Part shown: positions 1 through 5,265 of the stretch, one piece after another
Position numbering within the stretch: position 1 is the first letter of the stretch
How the letters are laid out: the number at the start of each line of letters is the position of its first letter
Origin: DATCVR01 sp036566745
Lineage (GTDB): Bacteria; Actinomycetota; Actinomycetes; Jiangellales; Jiangellaceae
Length of the DNA stretch: 7,299 bases
NCBI GenBank assembly: GCA_036566745.1
Contig: DATCVR010000072.1
Location: forward strand, 1-7,299
Direction: 5' to 3'
The notes under the pieces: generated by a model
The model's database searches: none
Told to the model about the DNA's origin: nothing
Seen by the model: only the letters and a program-made list of their open reading frames with translations
Translations under genes and position numbers: made by a program

Positions 1-1
1 A

Positions 2-124
2 CTGGCGTACCTCTTCGAGGAGGTTCTCGACGGACGCAACGCATACGTGACCAGCGACGTCGAGTCGACCCTGGGCCGCGCTGCTCGAAGCATCGATGAT
101 CTCGGCCGGGGTGAGCAGTCATGA
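2..124 (+). CDS. 3' end of an NmrA-like NAD(P)-binding protein (partial)
   Basis: This frame is open from the left edge and encodes 40 residues before a TGA at 122-124, so only the C-terminus is visible. The stretch LDGRNAYVTSDVESTLGR matches, from memory, the C-terminal end of NmrA/azoreductase-like NAD(P)-binding proteins (atypical short-chain dehydrogenases), which often end with a 'LDGRNA.VT..V...LGR' pattern before a short tail. The Rossmann fold with the nucleotide-binding glycines would lie outside the window. The stop overlaps the start of the next gene (ATGA at 121-124), so the two are probably cotranscribed and translationally coupled. An NmrA-like protein next to a DUF1772 protein is a common actinobacterial pairing, often beside a TetR regulator. 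The frame is secure; the family call rests on a short tail and is moderate. Confidence 0.6.
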   Translation: MAYLFEEVLDGRNAYVTSDVESTLGRAARSIDDLGRGEQS

Positions 125-555
125 GCGAAGTCGTACTCACCGGCGCGAGGCTGCTCAACGGCGTCACCGCCGACATCTACATCGCCTTCCTGGTCGCCTT
201 CATGCCGGCACTGCACGGCCAGCCCGACGATGTCTACGCACGGGTTATGAACCGGCTCAACGTGGTCATCGTCAACCCGGTGTTCCTGGCCTTCTTTCTG
301 GGCGCCCCGCTCCTGGCGCTGATCCTCCTCGGATGGCACCGGGGCCCCCTCTCCATCACCGCCGCGTGCCTGGCCGTCGCCGCCGTCGTCATCACCTTCG
401 CGGCGAACCTGCCGTTGAACGACGCCCTGGCGAACGGCGGCACCGTGTCCTCGTTCGAGAAGCCGTGGCTGATCTTCCACACCCTACGAACCCTCACCGC
501 CACCGGCGCCTTCGTCCTTCTCAGCCTGCCCGGAACGATCACGGATCGGGCCTAG
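121..555 (+). CDS. DUF1772 (anthrone oxygenase-like) membrane protein
   Basis: A 144-residue integral membrane protein. Four hydrophobic segments are visible, at about residues 8-31, 50-71, 77-95 and 118-137. The N44-R45-L-N47 motif followed by VNPVF, and the N96-x-PLND motif (96-101), are the conserved marks of DUF1772, a family that includes fungal anthrone oxygenases. Most bacterial members have no assigned reaction, so a specific substrate cannot be given. Length is typical. The ATG at 121 is chosen because it overlaps the preceding stop by four bases (ATGA) and has a purine-rich GGGGTGAG a few bases upstream. The two genes probably form the end of one operon. A longer frame overlapping it from 96 encodes an Arg/Pro-rich shadow product and was discarded. 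Confidence 0.85.
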   Translation: MSEVVLTGARLLNGVTADIYIAFLVAFMPALHGQPDDVYARVMNRLNVVIVNPVFLAFFLGAPLLALILLGWHRGPLSITAACLAVAAVVITFAANLPLNDALANGGTVSSFEKPWLIFHTLRTLTATGAFVLLSLPGTITDRA

Positions 556-575
556 GCGCCCGAGCAACGTGACGT

Positions 576-600
576 CAGCCGCAGTGCGGCAGATCGGCTG
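576..600. other. Overlapping inverted repeats after the DUF1772 gene
   Basis: Two competing hairpins lie about 20 bases after the DUF1772 stop: GCCGC (578-582) with GCGGC (586-590), and CAGCCG (576-581) with CGGCTG (595-600). No T-run follows, so this is at most a weak terminator. It could equally be an operator for the downstream operon. The rest of the 156-base gap (556-711) shows no further clear structure and no confident promoter. Confidence 0.3.
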
Positions 601-711
601 CGAGCCGAGGGCACCGCGGCGTACCTTCGTCCACGACGGATCGTCGAGGAACCAAGCAGATCGGCAGGGGGCCGGGCTGCGACGGTGGACGTCATGGCGT
701 GAGGGGTTGGG

Positions 712-1335
712 ATGACGTCGTCGCAGGTGGATCGACGGGTGCCTGTGGAACACAGGTGGCTGGGTCTGGACCGGAGGTCGATTCCGTACGCATTGGTTGC
801 GTTCGCGGTCTTGGCCCTCTGGGCGTGGGTGATGCCGTGGGTCGACGACCAGGTGACATGGGACGACTCGACACGTACGGGTGAGGCATTCCAGGTGACC
901 GAGGACGTGACGATGGCGGTCCCGCCCGGGTGGGGAGTGGTCGCCGGTCTGCGGACGACGGACGAACCGCGCGGGGGTGAGGATGCGGCCGATCAGGTCG
1001 TGCTGGTCAAGAACGGGGTGGCGTTCTCGATCCTGCAAGGCCCGTTCGACGAGAGCCCGGTGCGGCTGCTCGACCAGGCCGAGCGGATCACCGGAGCGTC
1101 GACGGAGGGGTACCACGTCTCGAGCGAGACACGTGATGTCACGACGGCTGCAGGGCTGCGCGGGGTTTCCTCAGAGTTCACCACCCCCGAGGGCGCGGGA
1201 GTCGTGACCGCGTTCGTCGTCGATGGCCGCGGCATCGAGATCCAGACCGTGGGCCCGCAGTCCCAGCTAACTGCGATGCGGGCGGAGACCGACGCGATGA
1301 TCGACTCCCTCGCCAAGAGCGGAGATGAGTCCTGA
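712..1335 (+). CDS. Single-pass membrane protein, PrsW partner, function unknown
   Basis: A 207-residue protein of unknown function. Residues 1-22 are polar and basic and include VEHRWLGLDRR. One hydrophobic segment at about 24-44 is followed by a soluble domain of about 160 residues rich in beta-prone stretches. By the positive-inside rule the short basic N-terminus should be cytoplasmic and the C-terminal domain outside. There is no lipobox and no cleavable signal-peptide pattern. From memory, similar one-pass proteins with an N-terminal 'HRWLGLD.R.IP' motif sit directly before PrsW-family genes in other actinobacteria, so it may be a substrate, adaptor or regulator of the protease; that is inference. 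The ATG at 712 follows a G-rich GAGGGGTTGGG that could serve as ribosome binding site. Its TGA overlaps the next ATG by one base (TGATG), indicating translational coupling. Confidence 0.75.
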   Translation: MTSSQVDRRVPVEHRWLGLDRRSIPYALVAFAVLALWAWVMPWVDDQVTWDDSTRTGEAFQVTEDVTMAVPPGWGVVAGLRTTDEPRGGEDAADQVVLVKNGVAFSILQGPFDESPVRLLDQAERITGASTEGYHVSSETRDVTTAAGLRGVSSEFTTPEGAGVVTAFVVDGRGIEIQTVGPQSQLTAMRAETDAMIDSLAKSGDES

Positions 1336-2546
1336 TGAGCACCACGACCGACGATGCCAGCACGCCGGACATCCCCGCGACCCCTGAACTGCTAGCCCGG
1401 CGTACGGCGGCGATCGCGGAGTCCGGCTGGGGAGCCAGCTTCCACCTCTTCCAGCCCCGCAACCTGTGTCTGTGGGTCTACCTGGTGCTCGTCGTCATCG
1501 GCGCTCACCAGCTCTACCAGATCGCAGTCCCCACGGCGGGGGTGTTCGCCGAGGCCGACATCGCCGGGGTCGCGTCGGCCGGCGTCTTCTGTCTGGTGTT
1601 CCTGCTGTTCCTCCATTACTTCGACCGCTACGAGCGCACCCCGGCACTGCTGGCAGCGACCGCGTTCATCGGTGGCGGGATCGGCGCCCCGTGGGCGATG
1701 GCTCTACCCGGCAATGCCGCGTTGATGGACATCTACACCAAGACCTTCGGCCAAGCCTGGGCAACAGACTGGAAGGCCGGCCTCACAGCACCCTTCGTGG
1801 AGGAGACCGCCAAGGGCGCGGTGTTCCTGCTGATGCTCGGTCTCGCGCCGGTGGTCATCCGCACCGTCTACGACGCACTCATCGTCGGTGCCTACGTCGG
1901 CCTGGGCTTCCAGGTCCTCGAGGACATGCTCTACGGCCAGAACAGCGCCTACCAGAACTTCGGGGTCGACCAGGTCGGATCGGTGCTGCACACCTTCGTC
2001 CTCCGGTCCGCAAGCGGGGTCGCCTCCCACGCGATGTACACCGCGATCTTCGCGGCCGGCATCCTCTACCTCGTCGGCACCCGCGCCCAGCCACGCCGTG
2101 TCGGCCGCGGGCTACTGCTGATGGCTGCAGCCGTGCTCGTCCACGGCCTCTGGGACTCGATGCTCGCCCTCAGCAACGCCAACGGTTTCGTCATGGCTGC
2201 CCTGATGATCGGCATCACGCTCACCAGCATCGGGGCGCTCTTGGTGGCACTTCGCTGGGGCGCGCACCGCGAGCGCGGCTGGCTGCGCGACGTGCTGGCA
2301 CCTGAGGTCACCAACGGCACCATCACCGAGCTCGAGCTCACCGCCCTTGCCGGTGCGCCGTCGCGCCGGCGCAAGGACCGCAAAGCGGCTATCGAAGGCC
2401 GCGCCGACGGCGTCAGCAAGCGCCGCCAGAAGAACGTCCTCGCCGCCAGCCTCGATCTAGCCCACGATCTCTCCGAGAGCAACGGCAAGGACACCTCGTC
2501 CGTGCAGCACTCTCGCGCCGAGATCCAACGACTCCGGACCCATTGA
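1335..2546 (+). CDS. PrsW family intramembrane metalloprotease
   Basis: A 403-residue polytopic membrane protein with all the family motifs in order: E156-E157-T-A-K160, E196-D197 with Y200 in a predicted helix, H232 (SHAMYTA), and H270-GLW-D274. In PrsW proteins the glutamate and histidine positions are the proposed zinc/catalytic residues; in Bacillus the founding member cleaves the anti-sigma factor RsiW in site-1 proteolysis. The substrate here is unknown, and no sigma/anti-sigma pair is in view. The first 45 residues and the last ~90 (310-403) are hydrophilic; the tail is strongly basic (RRRKDRK, KRRQK) and probably cytoplasmic. This makes the protein longer than compact Bacillus PrsW, as is usual for actinobacterial relatives. 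The start at 1335 overlaps the preceding stop (TGATG) with a purine-rich GGAGATGAG upstream, so it is coupled to the one-pass protein. Confidence 0.9.
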   Translation: MSTTTDDASTPDIPATPELLARRTAAIAESGWGASFHLFQPRNLCLWVYLVLVVIGAHQLYQIAVPTAGVFAEADIAGVASAGVFCLVFLLFLHYFDRYERTPALLAATAFIGGGIGAPWAMALPGNAALMDIYTKTFGQAWATDWKAGLTAPFVEETAKGAVFLLMLGLAPVVIRTVYDALIVGAYVGLGFQVLEDMLYGQNSAYQNFGVDQVGSVLHTFVLRSASGVASHAMYTAIFAAGILYLVGTRAQPRRVGRGLLLMAAAVLVHGLWDSMLALSNANGFVMAALMIGITLTSIGALLVALRWGAHRERGWLRDVLAPEVTNGTITELELTALAGAPSRRRKDRKAAIEGRADGVSKRRQKNVLAASLDLAHDLSESNGKDTSSVQHSRAEIQRLRTH

Positions 2547-2570
2547 GTTTCGCACCCAACGCGGGAAAGA

Positions 2571-2614
2571 AGAACCGCCTCATCCCAGCGATCTGGCTGG
2601 GATGAGGCGGTTCT
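2571..2614 (-). terminator. Perfect 19-bp hairpin, probable old tRNA terminator
   Basis: Bases 2571-2589 and 2596-2614 are perfect inverted complements with a 6-base loop. On the minus strand the stem is followed by TCTTTCCC, a short pyrimidine tract like a factor-independent terminator; on the plus strand no T-run follows. It lies directly beyond the orphan tRNA 3' fragment when read on the minus strand, so it probably terminated tRNA-Arg before the insertion. It is also 24 bases after the PrsW stop and could stop that transcript from the other side. Confidence 0.75.
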
Positions 2615-2625
2615 GAGGTGCTGCC

Positions 2626-2662
2626 CGCCTGTAGGGATTCGAACCCCAAACCTTCTGATCCG
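2626..2662 (-). repeat. Orphan tRNA-Arg 3' fragment, probable attachment site (distal)
   Basis: These 37 bases are identical, in the same orientation, to 7179-7215 inside the tRNA-Arg gene. They cover the tRNA from the second anticodon base through the variable and T arms to one base short of the acceptor end. The base that would complete the acceptor stem differs (C at 2625 versus G at 7178). No D-arm or 5' acceptor half follows on the minus strand, so it cannot be a functional tRNA. Beyond the core, GATCTG resembles the ATCTG of the tRNA anticodon stem with ACTA missing. Such orphan 3' halves mark the far end of elements integrated by tyrosine recombinases at tRNA genes. Confidence 0.8.
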
Positions 2663-2917
2663 CAGATCCTCCGAACCGTCCATCGGCGTACGTCTCACGC
2701 TCAGATCCAGGCTCCACACCGCCGGATCTTCCGGGCTCGTCCGTATCCGTCCGGCGCTCCTTAAAGCACAGGTGAAAGGACGCTCCCTCGCACGGCTGGA
2801 AGGGGACAGCGCGGGGTAAGCGCTACCCGGTCCGGCACCTGGCTCCCTTGGCGGGGGTCTGGGGGCTTGCCCCCCACGCTACCTGCGGCACCGGGTGTGC
2901 GACAGGCCGCAGCGCGG
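2663..2917. other. Non-coding stretch inside the left end of the inserted segment
   Basis: About 255 bases without a credible gene lie between the orphan attachment repeat and the SDR stop codon. Frames here are short and have no recognisable product, and no integrase remnant was seen on either strand. Small structures include CCGGA/TCCGG around 2722-2734 and a tandem CGTCCGT/TCCGTCC run at 2738-2754, which could be recombinase arm sites or chance in GC-rich DNA. Confidence 0.4.
2860..2876. terminator. G/C hairpin downstream of the SDR gene
   Basis: TGGGGG (2860-2865) and CCCCCA (2871-2876) pair around the 5-base loop CTTGC, inside a longer G-rich then C-rich run (2852-2875). It lies about 42 bases beyond the SDR stop on the minus strand and may limit that transcript, although no T-run follows. 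Similar G-run/CTTG/C-run hairpins recur between genes in actinobacteria, as I recall, so it may be a dispersed repeat. Confidence 0.35.
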
Positions 2918-3721
2918 TCAGATCACCTGCGCCGTCGGCAGGATCGTGATCTCGGTCAGGTTCACGTGCGCCGGGACAGCGGCCAAGAACGCGACGGTCT
3001 CGGCCACGTCGGCCGACTGCAGGACCTCGATCTGCTCGATCAGGTCCGCCATCAACCGTGAGGCGTCGGCGTCGGTGACGTGGTCCGGCAGCTCGGTGTC
3101 AACCATGCCGGGCGCGACGCTGGAGACCCGGATGTTCTTGCGGCCGAGCTCGGTGCGCAGGAGTCGGACGAGCTGGGTGATGTAGGCCTTCGTGCCGGAG
3201 TAGACCTGGAACTTCTCCAACACCCGGGTCGCCGCGATGCTGGAGGTCACGACGAGGTCGGCCGGCTTGCCCTCCGCGGCGCTGGCCTCGAGGTCCCTAA
3301 CCCACGCCCGGATGGTGTTCATGACGCCCTTGATGTTGAGGTCGATCTGGGCGTCCCAGTCGTCGACCTCGAGGTCGACGATCTCGGAGATGAGCTGCAC
3401 GCCGGCGTTGGCGAAGACCAGGTCGACCGTGCCGAGCTCATGATGCACGCGCTCCTTGGCCTCATCCATCGCGTCCCGGTCGGTGACATCGGTCGGGATC
3501 GCCACGGCCCGCCCGCCGGCGGCGACGATCCGGCCTTCCAGCTCCTTGAGGCGGTCCTCACGCCGGGCGATCAGGGCGACACTGGCACCGAGCTGGGCGA
3601 GTCGCTCCGCGGTCGCCTCGCCGATGCCGCTCGAAGCGCCGGTCACGACGGCGACGCGGCCGACGAGGGGCGCTCCGGTGAGGACCTGCGCGGTGGTGGG
3701 GTTGGTGTTGTTCTCGGTCAT
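2918..3721 (-). CDS. Short-chain dehydrogenase/reductase (SDR), classical type
   Basis: A 267-residue cytoplasmic NAD(P)-dependent oxidoreductase with a complete classical SDR set: TGASSGIG at 27-34 (cofactor glycines), N105-A-G107, N129, S161, and Y174-x-x-x-K178. The S161/Y174 spacing of 13 is standard for the active site. R53-R54 at the end of the second beta strand suggests preference for NADP(H). The first ~20 residues form a polar leader before the Rossmann fold. The substrate cannot be read from the sequence. The ATG at 3719-3721 is preceded by AGGAAG at a suitable distance. The gene is divergent from the Atu4866-like/flavin reductase unit and shares a 181-base intergenic region with it. 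From known family associations, SDR genes are frequent neighbours and likely targets of MmyB-like regulators, two of which lie further right. Confidence 0.92.
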   Translation of the reverse strand: MTENNTNPTTAQVLTGAPLVGRVAVVTGASSGIGEATAERLAQLGASVALIARREDRLKELEGRIVAAGGRAVAIPTDVTDRDAMDEAKERVHHELGTVDLVFANAGVQLISEIVDLEVDDWDAQIDLNIKGVMNTIRAWVRDLEASAAEGKPADLVVTSSIAATRVLEKFQVYSGTKAYITQLVRLLRTELGRKNIRVSSVAPGMVDTELPDHVTDADASRLMADLIEQIEVLQSADVAETVAFLAAVPAHVNLTEITILPTAQVI

Positions 3722-3743
3722 GAGGTGCTTCCTGTTCGTCGGT

Positions 3744-3762
3744 GGTCCGGACGGCCCGGACC
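3744..3762. promoter_or_regulatory. Inverted repeat in the SDR 5' leader
   Basis: GGTCCGG (3744-3750) and CCGGACC (3756-3762) form a perfect 7-bp inverted repeat with a 5-base centre. It lies 22 to 41 bases upstream of the SDR start on the minus strand. It could be an operator for a dimeric regulator or an mRNA hairpin near the ribosome binding site. Confidence 0.4.
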
Positions 3763-3775
3763 GGTGATGTGACCG

Positions 3776-3781
3776 ACGTTA
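3776..3781 (-). promoter_or_regulatory. Candidate -10 for the SDR gene
   Basis: Read on the minus strand these bases are TAACGT, matching the actinobacterial TANNNT pattern and giving a leader of roughly 45-50 bases that would contain the 3744-3762 repeat and the AGGAAG ribosome binding site. No convincing -35 is seen at standard spacing. Confidence 0.3.
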
Positions 3782-3786
3782 GGAAT

Positions 3787-3825
3787 CACCCAGCACCTCG
3801 AACCAGGACATGTGCTTCCTGGGTG
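3787..3825. promoter_or_regulatory. Nested inverted repeats in the divergent intergenic region
   Basis: CACCCAG (3787-3793) pairs with CTGGGTG (3819-3825), and CCAGGA (3803-3808) pairs with TCCTGG (3817-3822). The arms overlap, so the repeats are alternatives. They lie between the divergent SDR and the Atu4866-like gene, just upstream of the candidate SDR -10, where an operator for an MmyB-like regulator would be expected. Confidence 0.35.
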
Positions 3826-3890
3826 TGCGCCTCCCCCCTTCCGCGCGAACATGGGTGTACGACGTCCTGTTTGCGGAGCGACACCCTCCC

Positions 3891-3896
3891 TACGGT
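3891..3896 (+). promoter_or_regulatory. Candidate -10 for a leaderless transcript (gene at 3903)
   Basis: TACGGT matches TANNNT and ends 6 bases before the ATG at 3903, so transcription would begin at or next to the start codon. No ribosome binding site is evident before this ATG, which fits a leaderless mRNA. A GTTTGC at 3869-3874 at 16-base spacing is a weak -35 candidate. Confidence 0.45.
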
Positions 3897-3902
3897 GGCG
3901 GC

Positions 3903-4562
3903 ATGGCAGACGAACACGACACCGAGCTTCTGGTCCGTGACGCACGGATCCTCAGCCTGGATCCCGCGTACGACGGCCGGGTGAGCAGCGTCCGAGTGGT
4001 GGGCGAGCGGATCGCCGCCGTCACGGATTCAGGGCTGCTCGCCCCCGGGCCGCGGGCCCTGGAGATCCCGGCGGCCGGCGCGACCCTGGTCCCGATGTTG
4101 GACGCGACCGTGCTGAGTGAGCACCCCGAGCGGGACGGGTCCCCGGTGCCCAACCCAGGCAGCCAGGCGAGCTTCGTGGTGGTGACCGGCGGCGTGACGC
4201 GCAGCGCGGCGCTCCACCAGCTCGTGGTGACTCCCGAGCATCTGGTGCTCGCCGTCGTCGACGGGAGGATCGTGGCGCGCGACGGCGAGCCGATCGTCGA
4301 CAGCCACGCCCACGCCGACGCGGTGGGCGCCTTCGACCCGCGGTGGGGCACGTGGGTGGACCGCACCGGCTACCTGTACCAGCACCTGCACAGCACCGGG
4401 CGTTACGACGAGACCCGTGCCGGACGGCGCAACGCCTACACGGGTGCCTTCTGGCTCTACCGGAACCGCATCGTCTACCTCGACGACTCGGGCTTCTGGG
4501 CCTTCGGTCGGTTCGTCGACGAGGAACTGCACCACGCCGGCTTCGTGATGGAACGGAACTAG
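3903..4562 (+). CDS. Barrel-less amidohydrolase-like/Atu4866 domain fusion protein
   Basis: A 219-residue protein with two parts. Residues ~8-63 (LLVRDARILSLDP..., VVGERIAAV, AAGATLVPMLDA) look like the start of a metal-dependent amidohydrolase; residues ~82-130 (PNPGSQASFVVV, VLAVVDGRIVARDGEP) look like its C-terminal end. Together these are the two halves of the composite beta-sandwich. The TIM barrel of several hundred residues between them is absent, and the usual 'PG.ID.H.H' is reduced to VPMLDATV, so no hydrolase activity is expected. Residues ~146-219 (WGTW, GRYDETR, R.NAYTG, YLDDSGFWAFGRF, LHHAGFV) match the small Atu4866-type domain, whose function is unknown. The region E129-H137 (IVDSHAHAD) is a linker. 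The ATG at 3903 is preferred over an upstream ATG at 3810 because similarity begins just after it and a -10-like TACGGT precedes it. The next gene starts 8 bases downstream. Confidence 0.75.
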   Translation: MADEHDTELLVRDARILSLDPAYDGRVSSVRVVGERIAAVTDSGLLAPGPRALEIPAAGATLVPMLDATVLSEHPERDGSPVPNPGSQASFVVVTGGVTRSAALHQLVVTPEHLVLAVVDGRIVARDGEPIVDSHAHADAVGAFDPRWGTWVDRTGYLYQHLHSTGRYDETRAGRRNAYTGAFWLYRNRIVYLDDSGFWAFGRFVDEELHHAGFVMERN

Positions 4563-4570
4563 GAGAAGAC

Positions 4571-5137
4571 ATGTCACATGATGATGAGCTCAGCGAATAC
4601 CCGATCGAGAACGTGCACCGGTTGATCGAACCGGGGCCGGTCGTCCTGGTGTCCACCGCCGGCGAGGACGGGCCGAACCTGATGACGAACGGCTTCAACA
4701 TGCCCGTCGTTCACGGCGGCGCGCTGGCCCTGGTGCTCGGCCCCTGGGACCACTCCTACGCTGCGCTGCGCCGGACGCGGGAGTGTGTCGTGGCGATCCC
4801 CTCTGCTGACATCGCGGAGAAGGTCGTGGACGTCGGGAACACGACCGGCGCGGAGATCGACAAGTGGGAACGGTTCGGCTTCACCCCGCTCCCCGCCCGG
4901 CAGGTCGTCGCTCCGTTGGTGGCGGAGTGCTTCGCCAACATCGAGTGTCGCGTCGTCGACGATCGCCTGGTGGAGGGCTACCACCTCTGGATCCTCGAGC
5001 CGGTCCAGGTGTGGCTGGACGAGCGGCGCAGGGGCTCGGGTGAGCTGCACCATCGCGGCGACGGCACCTTCTCCACCAACGGCCGAACACTGGACCTGCG
5101 ATCGAGGATGACCCGATGGCACTACCTCACCACCTGA
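4571..5137 (+). CDS. Flavin reductase-like FMN-binding protein
   Basis: A 188-residue protein of the flavin reductase-like, FMN-binding split-barrel family (flavoredoxin-like branch). Conserved stretches are GPVVLVST (about 22-29), NLMTNGFNMPV (36-46, the flavin phosphate-contacting region), a central VVAIPSADIAEKVVDVGN, ERFGFTPLPA and a later ANIECRVVD. Family members bind FMN and act in NAD(P)H-dependent flavin reduction or as electron-transfer flavoproteins; partner and substrate are not evident. It is probably cytoplasmic. The start at 4571 is set by AGGAG at 4561-4565, which overlaps the stop of the preceding gene, so the two genes are almost certainly one operon. A longer frame reaching back to 4343 has a non-homologous Arg-rich front and was not used. 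Together with the divergent SDR it suggests a small redox pathway. Confidence 0.88.
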   Translation: MSHDDELSEYPIENVHRLIEPGPVVLVSTAGEDGPNLMTNGFNMPVVHGGALALVLGPWDHSYAALRRTRECVVAIPSADIAEKVVDVGNTTGAEIDKWERFGFTPLPARQVVAPLVAECFANIECRVVDDRLVEGYHLWILEPVQVWLDERRRGSGELHHRGDGTFSTNGRTLDLRSRMTRWHYLTT

Positions 5138-5198
5138 CAGCGTCGAGATGAGCCCCGAGCACATCCCGCGCTGGCTGTGCCCACCGACGTACGAAAAC

Positions 5199-5213
5199 CC
5201 GTCGTTTAGACGG
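5199..5213. promoter_or_regulatory. Palindrome upstream of first regulator, candidate operator
   Basis: CCGTC (5199-5203) and GACGG (5209-5213) form a perfect inverted repeat around a 5-base GTTTA centre, about 53 bases before the start of the first MmyB-like regulator and 61 bases after the flavin reductase stop. Position and symmetry suit an autoregulatory operator. A weak terminator is less likely because no T-run follows. Confidence 0.35.
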
Positions 5214-5253
5214 CATTGTCCGAGCGCCCGTCGACTCCCGTCCACCGGATCCT

Positions 5254-5259
5254 TAGGAT
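5254..5259 (+). promoter_or_regulatory. Candidate -10 for a leaderless transcript (regulator at 5266)
   Basis: TAGGAT matches TANNNT and ends exactly 6 bases before the ATG at 5266, with no ribosome binding site between. A weak TCGACT at 5231-5236 lies 17 bases upstream as a possible -35. Confidence 0.5.
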
Positions 5260-5265
5260 CACGTC

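Noticed and set aside
484..1116. 210-residue open frame on the minus strand
   Set aside because: Arg/Pro/His-rich antisense product spanning the DUF1772 end and the one-pass protein; it lacks any recognisable domain.
1466..2305. 279-residue open frame on the plus strand
   Set aside because: Arg/Pro/His-rich product entirely inside the PrsW gene in another frame, whose motifs are intact.
2626..2700. A second complete tRNA-Arg gene
   Set aside because: Only the 3' half from the anticodon onward is present; no D arm or 5' acceptor strand follows, and the last acceptor base differs.
2066..2719. 217-residue open frame on the minus strand
   Set aside because: It reads through the orphan tRNA fragment and the hairpin into the antisense of PrsW; no domain is visible.
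2663..2917. Integrase or excisionase remnant near the left attachment repeat
   Set aside because: I looked on both strands for recombinase-like pieces and saw none; the region has only short unrelated frames.
3080..3772. 230-residue open frame on the plus strand
   Set aside because: It is opposite the SDR gene, which has all its catalytic motifs; the product resembles no family.
3810..3902. Upstream start giving a 250-residue Atu4866 fusion protein
   Set aside because: The extra 31 residues are not family-like, lie over the nested inverted repeats and promoter candidate, and have no ribosome binding site.
4343..4570. N-terminal extension of the flavin reductase
   Set aside because: The extension is an Arg-rich shadow of the preceding gene; the ATG at 4571 has a good AGGAG site and matches the family start.
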